DNA from: Tistrella mobilis
GTDB lineage: Bacteria > Pseudomonadota > Alphaproteobacteria > Tistrellales > Tistrellaceae
Length of the DNA stretch: 64,000 nucleotides
Reading direction: 5' to 3'
NCBI RefSeq assembly: GCF_041468085.1
Contig: NZ_CP121017.1
Coordinates: forward strand, 1,033,501-1,097,500
Shown in pieces: positions 35,916-46,136 of this stretch. Positions within the stretch are counted from its first letter, which is position 1. Each line of letters starts with the position of its first letter. The translations under genes and the position numbers were made by a program. The notes beneath the pieces were generated by a model that worked only from the letters and a program-made list of their open reading frames with translations, did no database searches and was not told where the DNA came from.

Positions 35916-37208
35916 TCACCCCCGCCGCCCGCCCATCAACCGCACTCCGATCACGGCGGCGGCGGCGCCGAAGCAGAGATACCAGGCCGGGGCATGCGGG
36001 TCGCCGGTGACGCCGATCGCCCAGGTGGCGATGAAGGGGGCGAAGCCGCCGAACAGGGTGACGGCGAAGTTGTAGGCGATGGACATGCCCGTGGCGCGGG
36101 TCTCAGGGGGGAACAGGCCGGCCATGGCGCCGCCGGCCGGGCCGGTGAACGCGGCGATCGGGATGGCCAGCGCCGCCTGGACCAGGATCAATGTCGGCAG
36201 CTGCGGGAAACTGGTGAGGGTGGCGAGTGCCGGCCAGCTGGCGGCGAGCAGCACCAGCGCCGCCGCGGTCATCACCGGCCGCGGGCCCCGGCGGTCGGCC
36301 AGGATGGCGAAGCCCGGCACGAAGAGGACGGCAACCGCCAGCGCCACGGCATTGGAGATCAGCGCCCCGTCGGCGGCGATGCCCAGTTCGCGGATGGCAT
36401 AGGTCGGCATGTAGACCAGGAAGAAATAGGTACAGATCGTCCAGAGGATGGTGATGCAGAACCCGGCCAGCGCCGCGCGGGGATGGGCGCGGATGACGCT
36501 GGCCGGAGAGATCCGTGGCGCATGGGGGTCGCGGGCGGCCCGGCGGGCGGCGAATTCCGGCGGCTCTTCCGTATGACGGCGGATGTACCAGCCGATCGGC
36601 CCGATGATCAGGCCGACCATGAACGGCACCCGCCAGCCCCAGGCCTCGACCTCGGCGGGGGAGAGCAGGCCGGTGACCAGCGCGCCGGTCAGCGAGCCGG
36701 CGAGCAGCGCGGTCAACTGGGTCATCTGCTGAAAGCTCGCCTGGAGCATGCGGCGGCCGGGGCCGGCATATTCCACCAGCCAGGCGGTGGCGACCCCCAT
36801 TTCGCCCCCCGCCGAAAACCCCTGGATCAGGCGGCCGATCACGATCAGCACCGGCGCCCAGAGGCCGATTTCGGCATGGGTGGGGGCGAAGGCGATGAGC
36901 GCGGTGCCGAAGACCATGGTGGTGATCGTCAGGCTGAGCGCCGCCTTGCGGCCGTGCCGGTCGGCCAGCGTGCCCAGCACCAGCGCACCCACCGGCCGCA
37001 TGGCGAAGCCCACCCCGAAGGTTGCGACCGCCAGCAGCAGCGAGGTCCAGTCCGAGCCGGTCGGGAAGAACAGTTTCGCGATCACCACGGCGAAATAGCC
37101 GTAGACCGCGAAATCATACCATTCCAGCAGACAGCCCACCGTCGCCGCGATGATCGGCCTGAGGCGCCGCCGCCGCGTGGTGGCGACCGGAAGCGGTATC
37201 GTGGACAT
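35916..37208 (-). CDS. MFS transporter, metabolite:H+ symporter (MHS) family
   Basis: A 430-aa inner-membrane protein with 12 predicted helices. The family signatures are the start IIAATVGCLLEWYDFAVYGYFA, the loop 2-3 motif LADRHGRKAALSLT and RLIQGFSAGGEMGVATAWLVEYA. Characterised members (ProP, KgtP, ShiA, citrate carriers) bring organic acids or betaines in with protons. Its position next to hyuB, hyuA and the aminotransferase on the same strand suggests it imports a substrate or intermediate of that pathway, although a hairpin region separates them. Confidence 0.9.
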   Translation of the reverse strand: MSTIPLPVATTRRRRLRPIIAATVGCLLEWYDFAVYGYFAVVIAKLFFPTGSDWTSLLLAVATFGVGFAMRPVGALVLGTLADRHGRKAALSLTITTMVFGTALIAFAPTHAEIGLWAPVLIVIGRLIQGFSAGGEMGVATAWLVEYAGPGRRMLQASFQQMTQLTALLAGSLTGALVTGLLSPAEVEAWGWRVPFMVGLIIGPIGWYIRRHTEEPPEFAARRAARDPHAPRISPASVIRAHPRAALAGFCITILWTICTYFFLVYMPTYAIRELGIAADGALISNAVALAVAVLFVPGFAILADRRGPRPVMTAAALVLLAASWPALATLTSFPQLPTLILVQAALAIPIAAFTGPAGGAMAGLFPPETRATGMSIAYNFAVTLFGGFAPFIATWAIGVTGDPHAPAWYLCFGAAAAVIGVRLMGGRRG

Positions 37209-37595
37209 GGGCGCTTCCCCCTTCGCCGGTGCCCGTTATCAACCTATGATTATGCGATGGGGCGGGAGAGGCAAGCCCCTTCGGCGGCGGGCGCGGATCC
37301 GGTCGATCCCGGTCCTGTTCCTGCAGGCGCCGCAGCTGCGCCGGCGGGCGGTGCCCGTCACCAGCCAGAGGCTGATCTTTGCAGCCTTCCCCAAGGCGCG
37401 AAGCCGGCTGGTCGGCGGTCTGTCCGTTGGGGCGGGGATCAGTGCGGCCGGCCTGATCTTCCATCTCGTGACAGGCCGCGGTTCGCCTCAGGCGAAAGAT
37501 GCGCATCCGCGGGAGACGGGAGGGGAGGAGACGCTGCCTCCCGCGGATGCAGGGCGGTGGAGATCGGATCGGGAGCTACCGGGGAGGAGCCGTCC
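37209..37595. other. 387-bp gene-free region between hyuB and the MHS transporter
   Basis: Open frames exist here but have no recognisable domain or ribosome site. The region contains the hairpin pair described separately at its hyuB-proximal end. I see nothing else. Confidence 0.55.
37485..37550 (-). terminator. Double hairpin downstream of hyuB
   Basis: CTCCCGCGGATGC (37538-37550) and GCATCCGCGGGAG (37503-37515) are a perfect 13-bp inverted repeat, read after hyuB on the minus strand. A second small hairpin, TTCGCCT/AGGCGAA, follows near 37486-37502. The T-run is short, so termination may be partial. Confidence 0.6.
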
Positions 37596-39209
37596 TCATT
37601 CCGCCGCCGCGATCCCGGAGGCGGTGCCGTAGCCGCCACCACCGGGGGTCTCGAAGATGACCTTGTCGCCGCGCTTCAGCGCGATATTGGCCTTGCCGGG
37701 CAGGTCGGTGCGGCTGCCGTCGGGGCGCAGCAGGGTCGCGCGCGCCGGGGCGCCGGGCTGGCCGCCCTTCAGCCCATAGGGCGGCACGATCCGGCGTTCG
37801 AACATGGTGGTCAGCGACATGCCGTCGGTCAGCACCTCGTAGATGCGGATCTGGCCTTCGCCGCCCTTGTGCGCACCACCGCCGCCCGAGCCGCGACGAA
37901 GGGTCTGGCGTTCCAGGCGGAGCAGGTATTCCGCCTCGATCACCTCCACCGGCGTGTTCATGACATTGGTCAGGTGCACGCGGACCACGCTCATGCCGTC
38001 GCGGTCGATGCGCGCACCCTCGCCGCCGCCATGGGGTTCGTAGAAGGTTGCCCAGCGGCCATGGGGGCCGGGGCCGCTGAAGATCAGCAGCCCGGCCGAG
38101 GTGTTGCCGCCGGCGGTCATCCGCTCGCCCAGCACCGGCTCGAAGGCCATGAACAGGGCGTCCACCGCGCGCTGCGAGGTCTCGTGATTGCCGCCGACCA
38201 CCGGCTTGTCGGGGCCGGGATCGAGCACCGATCCCGGACGGGTGATGATCTCAAGCGGCCGGTAGCAGCCGCCATTGGGCTGGATGGCCGCCCCCGCCAG
38301 CGATTTCACCACGTAGAAGACCGCGGCACCCGCGATCGAGGGCGTGGTGTTGAGCGGGCCTGCGATCGCATCATCGGTGCCCGACCAGTCGAAGCGCGCC
38401 CGATCACCCGAAATCTCGACCCGCACCCGGATCGCAACCGGCCGGTCGCCCGGGCCGCCGTCGTCCAGATAGTCGACACCCTCATAGACGCCGTCGGGCA
38501 GGGCCTGGATCGCCGCGCGCATCTGCGCTTCCGAGATGTCCTGAAGGGCGGCCATCGCCGCGGCGACGGTGTCGGCGCCGTGGCGTTCGACGATCTCCAG
38601 GATCCGGCGCTCGGCGACGCGGGTTGCCGCCACCTGGGCCAGCAGGTCGCCCTCGCGCTCGGCAGCGCCGCGGACATTGGCCAGAATCAGGCCGATCTTT
38701 TCGTGGTCGGGCTGGTCGCCGGCGAAGATCCGGGTCGGCGGGATCCGCATGCCTTCCATCCAGGCATCGGTGGCGGCGGCGTAATAGCTGCCGGGCGCCG
38801 CCCCGCCGATATCCGCCCAATGGGCGAGCTGGACCGAGAAGGCGAGCAGACGATCGCCGGCGAAGACCGGGCGGATCACCTTGACGTCGGGCAGATGGTT
38901 GCCGCCGACATCGGGCAGGTTGAGGATCCAGACATCGCCGGGGGCCAGACGTTCCGCCGGCACCTTTTCAAGGAAGGCGCGGATGGTGAAGGCCATCACG
39001 CCCAGATGCACCGGCACGTCATGGCCCTGGGCGATCAGCCCGCCGTCATGATCGGTCAGCGCCGAGGACAGGTCGCCCGCCTCGCGCAGCAGCGGCGACC
39101 GGGCCGAGCGCATCACCACCAGCGACATCTCCTCGGCAGCCGAGGTGAGGGCGTTGCGGATGATCTCGACGACGAAGGGATCGACGGTGGTGGGGAGATC
39201 GGTGCTCAT
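37596..39209 (-). CDS. hyuB: Hydantoinase B/oxoprolinase family subunit (HyuB)
   Basis: A 537-aa protein of the N-methylhydantoinase B/acetone-carboxylase alpha-like family. Typical blocks are VDPFVVEIIRNALTSAAEEM, ALTDHDGGLIAQGHDVPVHLG, PGDVWILNLPDVGGNHLPDV, NGGCYRPLEIITRPGSVL and the glycine-rich RRGSGGGGAHKGGEGQIRIY. With HyuA it forms an ATP-dependent ring-opening amidohydrolase acting on hydantoins, N-methylhydantoin or 5-oxoproline. It starts four bases after hyuA. Confidence 0.9.
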   Translation of the reverse strand: MSTDLPTTVDPFVVEIIRNALTSAAEEMSLVVMRSARSPLLREAGDLSSALTDHDGGLIAQGHDVPVHLGVMAFTIRAFLEKVPAERLAPGDVWILNLPDVGGNHLPDVKVIRPVFAGDRLLAFSVQLAHWADIGGAAPGSYYAAATDAWMEGMRIPPTRIFAGDQPDHEKIGLILANVRGAAEREGDLLAQVAATRVAERRILEIVERHGADTVAAAMAALQDISEAQMRAAIQALPDGVYEGVDYLDDGGPGDRPVAIRVRVEISGDRARFDWSGTDDAIAGPLNTTPSIAGAAVFYVVKSLAGAAIQPNGGCYRPLEIITRPGSVLDPGPDKPVVGGNHETSQRAVDALFMAFEPVLGERMTAGGNTSAGLLIFSGPGPHGRWATFYEPHGGGEGARIDRDGMSVVRVHLTNVMNTPVEVIEAEYLLRLERQTLRRGSGGGGAHKGGEGQIRIYEVLTDGMSLTTMFERRIVPPYGLKGGQPGAPARATLLRPDGSRTDLPGKANIALKRGDKVIFETPGGGGYGTASGIAAAE

Positions 39210-39213
39210 GGGC

Positions 39214-41250
39214 TCAGCTCCCGGTCGCGAGGCGGATGTGCAGATGGCCGAACCGGTCGGTCCAGGCGGTGGCGCCCGGCTCGACCACCACGGTCGAGAC
39301 CGCGTCCTCGATGATCGCCGGGCCTTCGACCTTCAGGTCGACGGGCAGGCGGTCACGGTCGATGCGCGGCGTGTCGACCGGGCCGGTGCCGTCGAACCAG
39401 CAGGTGTTGCGGGAATTGACCGGCAGCGCCGCACCGGCCTCTGCGGCGGCCACCGGGGCGGCGGCGATGTCGGTCGCCGGCACCGAGGCGCGCACGCGGA
39501 TCGATTCCACCTCCCAGGGCTCGTCGGTGGCATAGCCGTAGAGCCGGATATGGGCCGCATGGAAGGCGCGGGTGATGTCGTCCGCCGCCCGCATGCCGGC
39601 GACCGGCACCTCGACCGCGTCGGACTGGCCGACATAGCGCAGCAGGGCGGTTTCGGCCGCGGTGATCAGCCCGGCGTCGAAGCCGGCCTCGATCAGCGGC
39701 TCGGCCGCCTGGGCGCGCAGCTCGGCGAGCGCGGCGTCGAAGCGGTCTTCCGACCAGTCGCTGCGCTTCAGGCGCACGGTGCGCTGGAGCGTAAAGGAGG
39801 GCTCGGCCGAAATGCAGCCATAGGCCGAGAAGCCGCCGGAGACGCCCGGCACCAGGATGTGGTCGATGCCGACCTCGCGGGCGAGACCGCAGGCATGCAT
39901 CGGGCCGGCGCCGCCGAAGGCGATCAGCGTGCAGCCGCGGATGTCGACGCCGCGTTCCACCGTCACCCGGCGCAGCGCCCGGGCCATGACCGCATTGGCG
40001 ACCTGCACCACGCCGAGGGCGGTGCCGTGGGTGTCGCGGCCCAGCGCCTCGCCGATCGGCGCCAGCACCTTCGCCGCCGCGTCGAGGTCGAGCCTGATGG
40101 AGCCGCCCAGGATCCGCTCAGGATCGAGATAGCCCAGGATGGCATTGGCGTCGGTGATCGTCGGCCGGGTGCCGCCGCGGGCATAGACCGCAGGTCCCGG
40201 ATCGGCACCGGCGCTGTCGGGGCCGATGGTCAGCCCGCCATGGGCGGCGCGCACGATCGAGCCGCCGCCGGCACCGATCGATTCGATCGCGACCATCGGC
40301 TGGCGCACCGGCCGGCCGGCGAGCCGGCGGTTGCTTGCGATCTCGACCACGCCGTCGACGATCAGCGACACGTCGGTGGTGGTGCCGCCCATGTCGAAGG
40401 CGAGGGCATGGCCGATACCGGCCTCGGCTGCGGCACCGGCGGCCGCGGCCGCCCCCGCTGCGGGACCCGACATCGCGAGCGAGAGCGGCCGTGCCCGCGC
40501 GGCGGCAAGAGAGGTCATGCCGCCCGCAGAGTGGAAGAGATGGACATGGGTGCCCGCCGGCACATGGCCCGCCAGCCGTTCGACATAGGTGGAGGCCAGC
40601 GGCATGACGCCCGCATTCAGCACCGTGGTCAGCGTGCGTTCGTATTCGCGCGCCTCGGGGCTGACCTCGTGCGACAGCGAGACATGGGGCATGGCCTCGC
40701 GCAGCTTCGCACCCAGCTTCGCCTCGTGGGCCGGCTCGGCATAGGCGTGGAGCAGGGCCACGGCCACGGCGCCGGCGCCGCTTGCCCGGACCTTGCCGAC
40801 CAGGCGCTCGATCTCGGCATCCGAGGGCGCGACCAGCACCTGACCCTGGGCGTCGACGCGCTCGTCGAAGCCGAAGCAGCAGTCCTGGGGCACGTCGGGG
40901 GCGAGCCGCGGCGGGGTGGCGAGGTCGTAGAGGGTCTGCCGGCTCTGCCGGGCGATCGCCAGCACGTCTTCGAAGCCGCGGGTGGTGACCAGCGCCACCG
41001 GCGCGGTCTTGCCCTCGACCAGCGCGTTGGTGACCATGGTGGTGCCATGGACGAGTTCCGAGACGTCGGGCCAGCCGAGGCCCACGGCGTCCAGCGCCGC
41101 GACCAGGCCGCTCAACGGGGCGGAGGGGACGGTCGGGACCTTGGCCAGGCGACGCTCGCCGGTGACGGTATCGATGGCGACGACATCGGTGAAGGTGCCG
41201 CCGATATCGATGCCGACCCGCCAGCGGCGCGGGTTTGCGGAGTTGGTCAT
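39214..41250 (-). CDS. hyuA: Hydantoinase A/oxoprolinase family subunit (HyuA)
   Basis: A 678-aa ATP-binding subunit of the N-methylhydantoinase A family, an actin/Hsp70-type ATPase fold. Phosphate-binding motifs are GIDIGGTFTDVVAID at residues 12-26 and FDMGGTTTDVSLIVDG mid-protein; GAGGGSIV and AFGGAGPMHACGLAREVGID follow. It hydrolyses ATP to drive lactam-ring opening together with HyuB. The ATG at 41250 has GGGAACG upstream; an ATG at 41268 overlaps the aminotransferase stop and is an alternative. Long frames beyond that on this strand are antisense noise in other genes. Confidence 0.9.
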   Translation of the reverse strand: MTNSANPRRWRVGIDIGGTFTDVVAIDTVTGERRLAKVPTVPSAPLSGLVAALDAVGLGWPDVSELVHGTTMVTNALVEGKTAPVALVTTRGFEDVLAIARQSRQTLYDLATPPRLAPDVPQDCCFGFDERVDAQGQVLVAPSDAEIERLVGKVRASGAGAVAVALLHAYAEPAHEAKLGAKLREAMPHVSLSHEVSPEAREYERTLTTVLNAGVMPLASTYVERLAGHVPAGTHVHLFHSAGGMTSLAAARARPLSLAMSGPAAGAAAAAGAAAEAGIGHALAFDMGGTTTDVSLIVDGVVEIASNRRLAGRPVRQPMVAIESIGAGGGSIVRAAHGGLTIGPDSAGADPGPAVYARGGTRPTITDANAILGYLDPERILGGSIRLDLDAAAKVLAPIGEALGRDTHGTALGVVQVANAVMARALRRVTVERGVDIRGCTLIAFGGAGPMHACGLAREVGIDHILVPGVSGGFSAYGCISAEPSFTLQRTVRLKRSDWSEDRFDAALAELRAQAAEPLIEAGFDAGLITAAETALLRYVGQSDAVEVPVAGMRAADDITRAFHAAHIRLYGYATDEPWEVESIRVRASVPATDIAAAPVAAAEAGAALPVNSRNTCWFDGTGPVDTPRIDRDRLPVDLKVEGPAIIEDAVSTVVVEPGATAWTDRFGHLHIRLATGS

Positions 41251-41264
41251 GATCGTTCCCGAAG

Positions 41265-42620
41265 TCATGCGGCGCGGGCCTGGGCGAGGACGGTGTCGAG
41301 GGTGCGGGCCAGCTTGTCCACGATCTCGGCCAGTTCCTCGCGGCTGGCGGTGAAGGGCGGTGCCAGCAGCACGTGATCGCCGCGGATGCCGTCGGCGGTG
41401 CCGGGCGAGGGATAGCAGATCAGGCCGTTCTCGAAGGCGGTCTCGGCCACCCGGGCGGCGAGGCCCAGTTCGGGGGCGAAGGGGGTCTTGCTCTCGCGAT
41501 CGGCGACCAGTTCGATGGCGCGGAAGAAGCCGCGGCCGCGGATGTCGCCGACGAAGGGGTTCTGGCCGAAGCTCGCCGTCAGCATGTCGTGAAGCGCCAG
41601 GCCGTCGACCCGGCATTTCTCGGCCAGATTGTCGCGGCGGATCACGGTCTGCACGGCAAGCGAGGCGGCGCAGGCAAGCGTGTGGCCGGAATAGGTATGG
41701 ACGCTGGCGACACGGCCGTCGGCGGCGATGATGTCCTGATAGACCTGTTCGGAATAGATCGCGGCGCCGATCGGCATGTAGCCGCCGCCCAGGCCCTTGG
41801 CGATGGTCATGATGTCGGGCTCGACCCCGTCCACCGCCAGCGCCCGCCAGGCCTCGCAGCGTCCGACGCCGCACATCACCTCGTCCGAAACCATCAGCAC
41901 GCCATAGCGGTCGCAGACCTCGCGCATCCGCCGTGCATAGCCGGCAGGGGCCGGCACGGCGCCGCCGGCGGCCCCGACCACCGGCTCGAAGAAGAAGGCG
42001 GCGACGGTCTCGGGCCCCGCGGCGAGCAGCGCCTGTTCGAATTCGACGGCCAGCGCCTCGGCCAGCGCCTCCGGGCCGGTGCCCGTGGTGGCGATCGGCC
42101 GGTAGTCATTGGCGGCCGAGACGTGGATCACGTCGAGCAGCGCCTTTTCGTAAGGTGCGCGGCGGGCGGGATGGCCTGACAGCGACAGCGTGCCGATGGT
42201 ATAGCCGTGCCAGGACTGGTTGCGGGCGACGAAACGGGTGCGGTTGGCGAAGCCGCGGGCGCGCTGAACCTGCAACGCCAGCTTCATCGCGGTCTCGTTG
42301 GCTTCCGACCCGCCCGAGACATAGGACACGCGGGTGAGATTGCCGCCCGCCTGTTCCACCAGCAGCTCCGACAGCGCGTCGATCGCATCGGTGGTGAAGG
42401 TGGTGGTGTAGCCGAATTCCAGCGCTTCCAGCTGGCCGCGCATCGCTGCCAGAACCTCGGGATGCGAATGGCCCAGGCAGAACAGCGCCGGGCCGCCCGA
42501 ACCGTCGATATAGCGACGGCCGGCGGCATCGTAGAGATACACGCCCTCGCCTTTCAGCGCCTTGGGCAGGATCTGGGTGGGGGCATGCTGGTTGACCCAG
42601 CGATGGGGGCGTCCGGACAT
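41265..42620 (-). CDS. Class III PLP-dependent aminotransferase
   Basis: A 451-aa enzyme of the omega-amino-acid/acetylornithine-like fold type I group. Visible motifs are SGGSEANETAMKLALQ, the His-containing NQSWHGYT (stacking on PLP), VMVSDEV-like LMVSDEVMCGVGR with the PLP-binding Asp, and the Schiff-base lysine in TIAKGLGGGYMPIGA. Class III enzymes transaminate distal amino groups (beta-alanine, GABA, putrescine and the like). It is the first gene of the aminotransferase-hyuA-hyuB operon. Its start codon lies 20 bases from a GATCTTTGATCAAA operator. Confidence 0.9.
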   Translation of the reverse strand: MSGRPHRWVNQHAPTQILPKALKGEGVYLYDAAGRRYIDGSGGPALFCLGHSHPEVLAAMRGQLEALEFGYTTTFTTDAIDALSELLVEQAGGNLTRVSYVSGGSEANETAMKLALQVQRARGFANRTRFVARNQSWHGYTIGTLSLSGHPARRAPYEKALLDVIHVSAANDYRPIATTGTGPEALAEALAVEFEQALLAAGPETVAAFFFEPVVGAAGGAVPAPAGYARRMREVCDRYGVLMVSDEVMCGVGRCEAWRALAVDGVEPDIMTIAKGLGGGYMPIGAAIYSEQVYQDIIAADGRVASVHTYSGHTLACAASLAVQTVIRRDNLAEKCRVDGLALHDMLTASFGQNPFVGDIRGRGFFRAIELVADRESKTPFAPELGLAARVAETAFENGLICYPSPGTADGIRGDHVLLAPPFTASREELAEIVDKLARTLDTVLAQARAA

Positions 42621-42639
42621 CAGGCCACCTCGTATCTTC

Positions 42640-42653
42640 GATCTTTGATCAAA
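42640..42653. promoter_or_regulatory. GATCTTTGATCAAA operator, copy 2, before the aminotransferase operon
   Basis: The 14-mer is identical to copy 1. Its core palindrome TTTGATCAAA spans 42644-42653. It lies directly ahead of the aminotransferase start codon, a position suited to repression. Confidence 0.7.
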
Positions 42654-42772
42654 CTTTACGCGCATGCCGACGCCTGTCAAGCGGCACCGGCCGGAGGGGG
42701 AGCCGGCACCCCGTCAGGGGCGACCGGGAGCCGGACGGTGCCTCAGCACCCGCCCGGCGAGGGGCAAACAAA

Positions 42773-43501
42773 CTACTCCTCGTCGAGGACGTGTACCTCG
42801 GCGGTCGGCTCGACATCGGTGAAGGCTGTGGGATTGACCTCCTGGATGACCTCGGCGGCCTCCATCAGGTCCATGCGGATGGCGTTGGCCGCCGCGACGG
42901 GGTCGTGGGCGCGGAGCGCCGCGATCGCCTCGCCATGATTGACCTCGGTGGCCTTCACGCCGCTCTGGTTGTAGCTCAGCCGGATGAACGGTCCCATCTT
43001 CAGCCACAGCATACGGATGTGCTGCATCAGCACGTCCGAGTTCGAGGCCTTGTAGATGGTGAAGTGGAAATCCTGGTTGAGCGCGAAATAGGTCTCGGCG
43101 TCGTTGCGGGTCAGCGCCTCCGCCATGCCGTCGGACAGCTCCTGCAGGCGGTCGCACTGGGCATCGGTGAAATGGGGCGTGGCCAGTTCGGTCGCATGGC
43201 CTTCCAGCAGCAGGCGGATGCCCAGGATCTGCCGGAAGCGTTCATGGGTCATGACCGGCACCTTGACCATGCGGTTGGGCAGCATTTCCAGCGCACCTTC
43301 CGCAACCAGCTGGCGCAGCGCCTCGCGCACCGGCATCGCGCTGACATTCAGCGCCTCGGCAAGCGCGATGATGCCCAGATGCTGGCCCGGCAGGAACCGC
43401 CCGGCCATGATCGCCTCGCGCAGCCGCGTGTAGATCTGGTCGCGCAGGGTCGTCTTCATGGGCCGGTCGATGCCCGCCAGATCCAGCAGATTTTGCGTCA
43501 C
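42773..43501 (-). CDS. GntR family regulator, FadR subfamily (FCD domain)
   Basis: A 242-aa regulator. The N-terminal winged helix is TLRDQIYTRLREAIMAGRFLPGQHLG, then LAEALNVSAMPVREALRQLVAEGALE, the classic GntR signature. The C-terminal helical FCD domain binds an organic acid; residues in LNQDFHFTIYKAS and HGEAIAALRAHD fit its metal-binding histidines. FadR-type proteins bind palindromes of this size, and the gene sits between the aminotransferase operon and the ABC importer, so it is the best candidate to bind GATCTTTGATCAAA. This link is inference; no copy of the site precedes the gene itself. Confidence 0.92.
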   Translation of the reverse strand: MTQNLLDLAGIDRPMKTTLRDQIYTRLREAIMAGRFLPGQHLGIIALAEALNVSAMPVREALRQLVAEGALEMLPNRMVKVPVMTHERFRQILGIRLLLEGHATELATPHFTDAQCDRLQELSDGMAEALTRNDAETYFALNQDFHFTIYKASNSDVLMQHIRMLWLKMGPFIRLSYNQSGVKATEVNHGEAIAALRAHDPVAAANAIRMDLMEAAEVIQEVNPTAFTDVEPTAEVHVLDEE

Positions 43502-43569
43502 GTGCGTCTCCTTGGCCCCTGGTCCTCAAGTCTTCCGGCCGATGGCCCGATCGCCGGTTGCCACCGGTG

Positions 43570-45291
43570 TCAGGCCGCGTCGGGTTCGAAATGCGGGATC
43601 GCCGCGATCAGCTCGGCGGTGTAGGGATGGGCCGGGCGGTCGAAGACCGCGGCACTTTCCCCCGCTTCCACCACCTGGCCGCGCCGGAGCACGACCACCG
43701 TCTCACACAACATCCGCACCACATTCAGGTCGTGGCTGACGAAGAGATAGGTCAAGCCGGTTTCGCGTCGAAGGCGATCCAGCAAACCCAATACCACCGC
43801 CTGAACCGACACGTCGAGTGCGGCGGTCGGCTCGTCCAGGATCAGCAGGCGCGGCTCTACCGCGATCGCGCGGGCGATGCCGACGCGGGCCTTCTGGCCG
43901 CCCGACAGCTGGTGGGGGAAGCGGTCGAGCAGCTCGCGCGGCAGGCCGACCCGATCGGCCAGTTCCTCCGCCCGTGCCCTCAGCCCGCGGGTGCCCTGAG
44001 GCCCCCCCAGCCGGCGCAGCGGGTCCACGATGCTGTCGAAGGCGGTGAAGCGCGGGTTCAGGCTCTCGGTCGGGTCCTGAAACACGATCTGGATGTCGCG
44101 CCGCAGCCGGTGCCTGTGGAAGACCGCGGCCGGGACCTGAGAGATGTCCTCGCCATCGAACAGGATTTCACCCGCGGTGGCATCGACCAGCCGGCAGACC
44201 ATGCGCGAGATGGTGGTCTTGCCCGATCCGCTCTCCCCCACCAGACCCAGCGCCTGACCGGCTTGGAGACGGAAGGCGACGTCGTCGACGGCATTCACGT
44301 CGCCGAAACGCTTGATCAGGCCGCGCAGTTCCAGAAGCGGCGTCGCCGGACTGGCGGTCGCCGCCGCCCGATGCGCCGTCACCTGGGGCCGGGCGGCGAG
44401 GGCGGCGGCTTCAGGAGCGGCGGCGACCAGATCGTCGAGCGTCGACTCCCGCCGCGGCGTCGCGGCGACCAGACGGCGGGTATAGGCATGCTGCGGCCGG
44501 GAGAACAGCGCAGCCGACGGCGCCGCCTCGACCAGCAGGCCGCGTTCCATCACCGCGATCCGGTCGCAATAGGCGGCGGCGAGGCCCAGATCATGGGTGA
44601 TCAGCATCATCGACATGCCGCGCTCGCGGGTCAGCGTCGCCACCAGATCCATCACCGTCTTCTGGGTGGTGACGTCCAGCCCGGTGGTCGGCTCGTCGGC
44701 GATCAGCAGATCCGGGTGGCAGGCGAGCGCGAGCGCAATCATCACCCGCTGGCACATGCCGCCCGACAGTTCGTGCGGATAGGCTTCCAGCCGCTTCGCC
44801 GGATCGTTGATCCGGACCTGGTCGAGCAGTTCGACCGCCTTGGCCCGGGCGCGCCTGCCGGTCAGCCCCTCATGGGCCATCAGCACATCGGCCAGCTGGT
44901 CGCCGACCCTGCGGATCGGGTTCAGGGCGGCGCGCGGATTCTGGAAGATCATCGAGATCGCACCGCCGCGCAGCCGCTTCATGGTCGACCGCGAGGCGCC
45001 GACCAGATCCCGGCCGCGATAGAGGATGCGGCCGCCATCGATCCGGCCCGCCCGGTCGAGCAGGCCGGTGATCGCATAGGCGGTGACCGACTTGCCCGAG
45101 CCGCTTTCGCCCACCACGCCCAGCGCCTGGCCGGGGGCGATGTCGAAAGAGATGCCGCGGATCGCCTCCACCCGGCCGCGGCGGGTGGAAAAGCCGACCT
45201 TCAGATCCTGGACGGAGAGCAGCGGCTCTGCGGCATCGGCGCCGGTGTTGCGGCCAGGGGTCCGGGTCATCGTTGCGTGATCCACCATCAT
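43570..45291 (-). CDS. Peptide/opine-type ABC transporter ATPase, two nucleotide-binding domains fused
   Basis: A 573-aa protein with two complete ABC domains, equivalent to DppD and DppF in one chain. Domain 1 has Walker A GESGSGKS, signature LSGGMCQR and Walker B LLIADEP; domain 2 has [16 protein letters not shown] and LLILDEP. Each half ends with the oligopeptide-transporter region around HAYTRRLV and HPYTAELI. Fused forms occur in, for example, the glutathione importer GsiA. The start at 45291 overlaps the permease stop (ATGA). It is the last gene of the importer operon. Confidence 0.93.
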   Translation of the reverse strand: MMVDHATMTRTPGRNTGADAAEPLLSVQDLKVGFSTRRGRVEAIRGISFDIAPGQALGVVGESGSGKSVTAYAITGLLDRAGRIDGGRILYRGRDLVGASRSTMKRLRGGAISMIFQNPRAALNPIRRVGDQLADVLMAHEGLTGRRARAKAVELLDQVRINDPAKRLEAYPHELSGGMCQRVMIALALACHPDLLIADEPTTGLDVTTQKTVMDLVATLTRERGMSMMLITHDLGLAAAYCDRIAVMERGLLVEAAPSAALFSRPQHAYTRRLVAATPRRESTLDDLVAAAPEAAALAARPQVTAHRAAATASPATPLLELRGLIKRFGDVNAVDDVAFRLQAGQALGLVGESGSGKTTISRMVCRLVDATAGEILFDGEDISQVPAAVFHRHRLRRDIQIVFQDPTESLNPRFTAFDSIVDPLRRLGGPQGTRGLRARAEELADRVGLPRELLDRFPHQLSGGQKARVGIARAIAVEPRLLILDEPTAALDVSVQAVVLGLLDRLRRETGLTYLFVSHDLNVVRMLCETVVVLRRGQVVEAGESAAVFDRPAHPYTAELIAAIPHFEPDAA

Positions 45292-46136
45292 GTCCGCATC
45301 CTGGGGTCGAGCATGTCGCGCAGGCCATCGCCGAGCAGATTGAAGCACAGCACGGTCGCGACCAGGGCGAGGCCGGGGAAGGCCACGGTCCACCAATAGC
45401 CGGTGGTGATGAAGCGGGCGCCTTCGGCGACCATGATCCCCCATTCCGGGGTCGGCGGCTGGACGCCCAGGCCGATGAAGGAAAGGCCTGCGGCGTTCAG
45501 GATCGACCAGCCCAGATTGAGCGAGATCTGCACCATCATTGCCGGCATCACATTGGGCAGCAGAAAGCGGAACAGAACCGCGGCCTTGCCGTTGCCCGAG
45601 GCGCGCGCGGCCTCTACCCAGCCCAGATCGCGCCGGACATTCACCTCGGCGCGGGCGAAGCGGATGTAGAAGGGCAGGTTGATGATCGCGGTCGCATAGA
45701 CCACGTTCTCGACCCGGTTGCCGAGGGCGGCCACCAGTGCCATGGCCAGCACGAAAAGCGGGAAGGCCATGACCACGTCGACCGCCCGGCCGGTCACCTT
45801 GTCGAAGGTGCCGCCCAGATAGCCGGCCGCGCCGCCGATGGCGGTGCCCAGGGCGAAGGACAGGATGACGGCCGCGACTGCGATGCCCAGGTCGAGCCTG
45901 GTCGCCACCAGCACGCGGCTGAAGATGTCGCGGCCGAGCCGGTCGGTTCCGAACCAGTGCTCCGCCGAGGGGGGCGTCAGGGCGTTGGCCACATTGGAGG
46001 TGAGCGGGTCGTGCGGCGCGATCGACGGCCCCAGGATCGCGATCACCACCAGCAGCAGGGTGACCAGGGCGGCGCCGGCGGTGACGAGGTTGCCCCGCAG
46101 CACCCAGCCCACATGTTTCAGCGTTGCCGTGCTCAT
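45288..46136 (-). CDS. ABC transporter permease, DppC type
   Basis: A 282-aa membrane protein with six predicted helices. It has the DppC/OppC-like N-terminus (PSIAPHDPLTSN, HWFGTDRLGRDIFSR) and the EAA loop at YIRFARAEV...EAARASGNGKAAVLFRF. The ATG at 46136 overlaps the stop of the upstream permease (ATGA), so longer frames are excluded. It pairs with the DppB-type permease to form the channel. Confidence 0.93.
   Translation of the reverse strand: MSTATLKHVGWVLRGNLVTAGAALVTLLLVVIAILGPSIAPHDPLTSNVANALTPPSAEHWFGTDRLGRDIFSRVLVATRLDLGIAVAAVILSFALGTAIGGAAGYLGGTFDKVTGRAVDVVMAFPLFVLAMALVAALGNRVENVVYATAIINLPFYIRFARAEVNVRRDLGWVEAARASGNGKAAVLFRFLLPNVMPAMMVQISLNLGWSILNAAGLSFIGLGVQPPTPEWGIMVAEGARFITTGYWWTVAFPGLALVATVLCFNLLGDGLRDMLDPRMRT

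Noticed and set aside
37150-37632. Plus-strand frame in the gap between hyuB and the MHS transporter
   Set aside because: No recognisable domain, no ribosome site, and it overlaps the hyuB end and the hairpin region.
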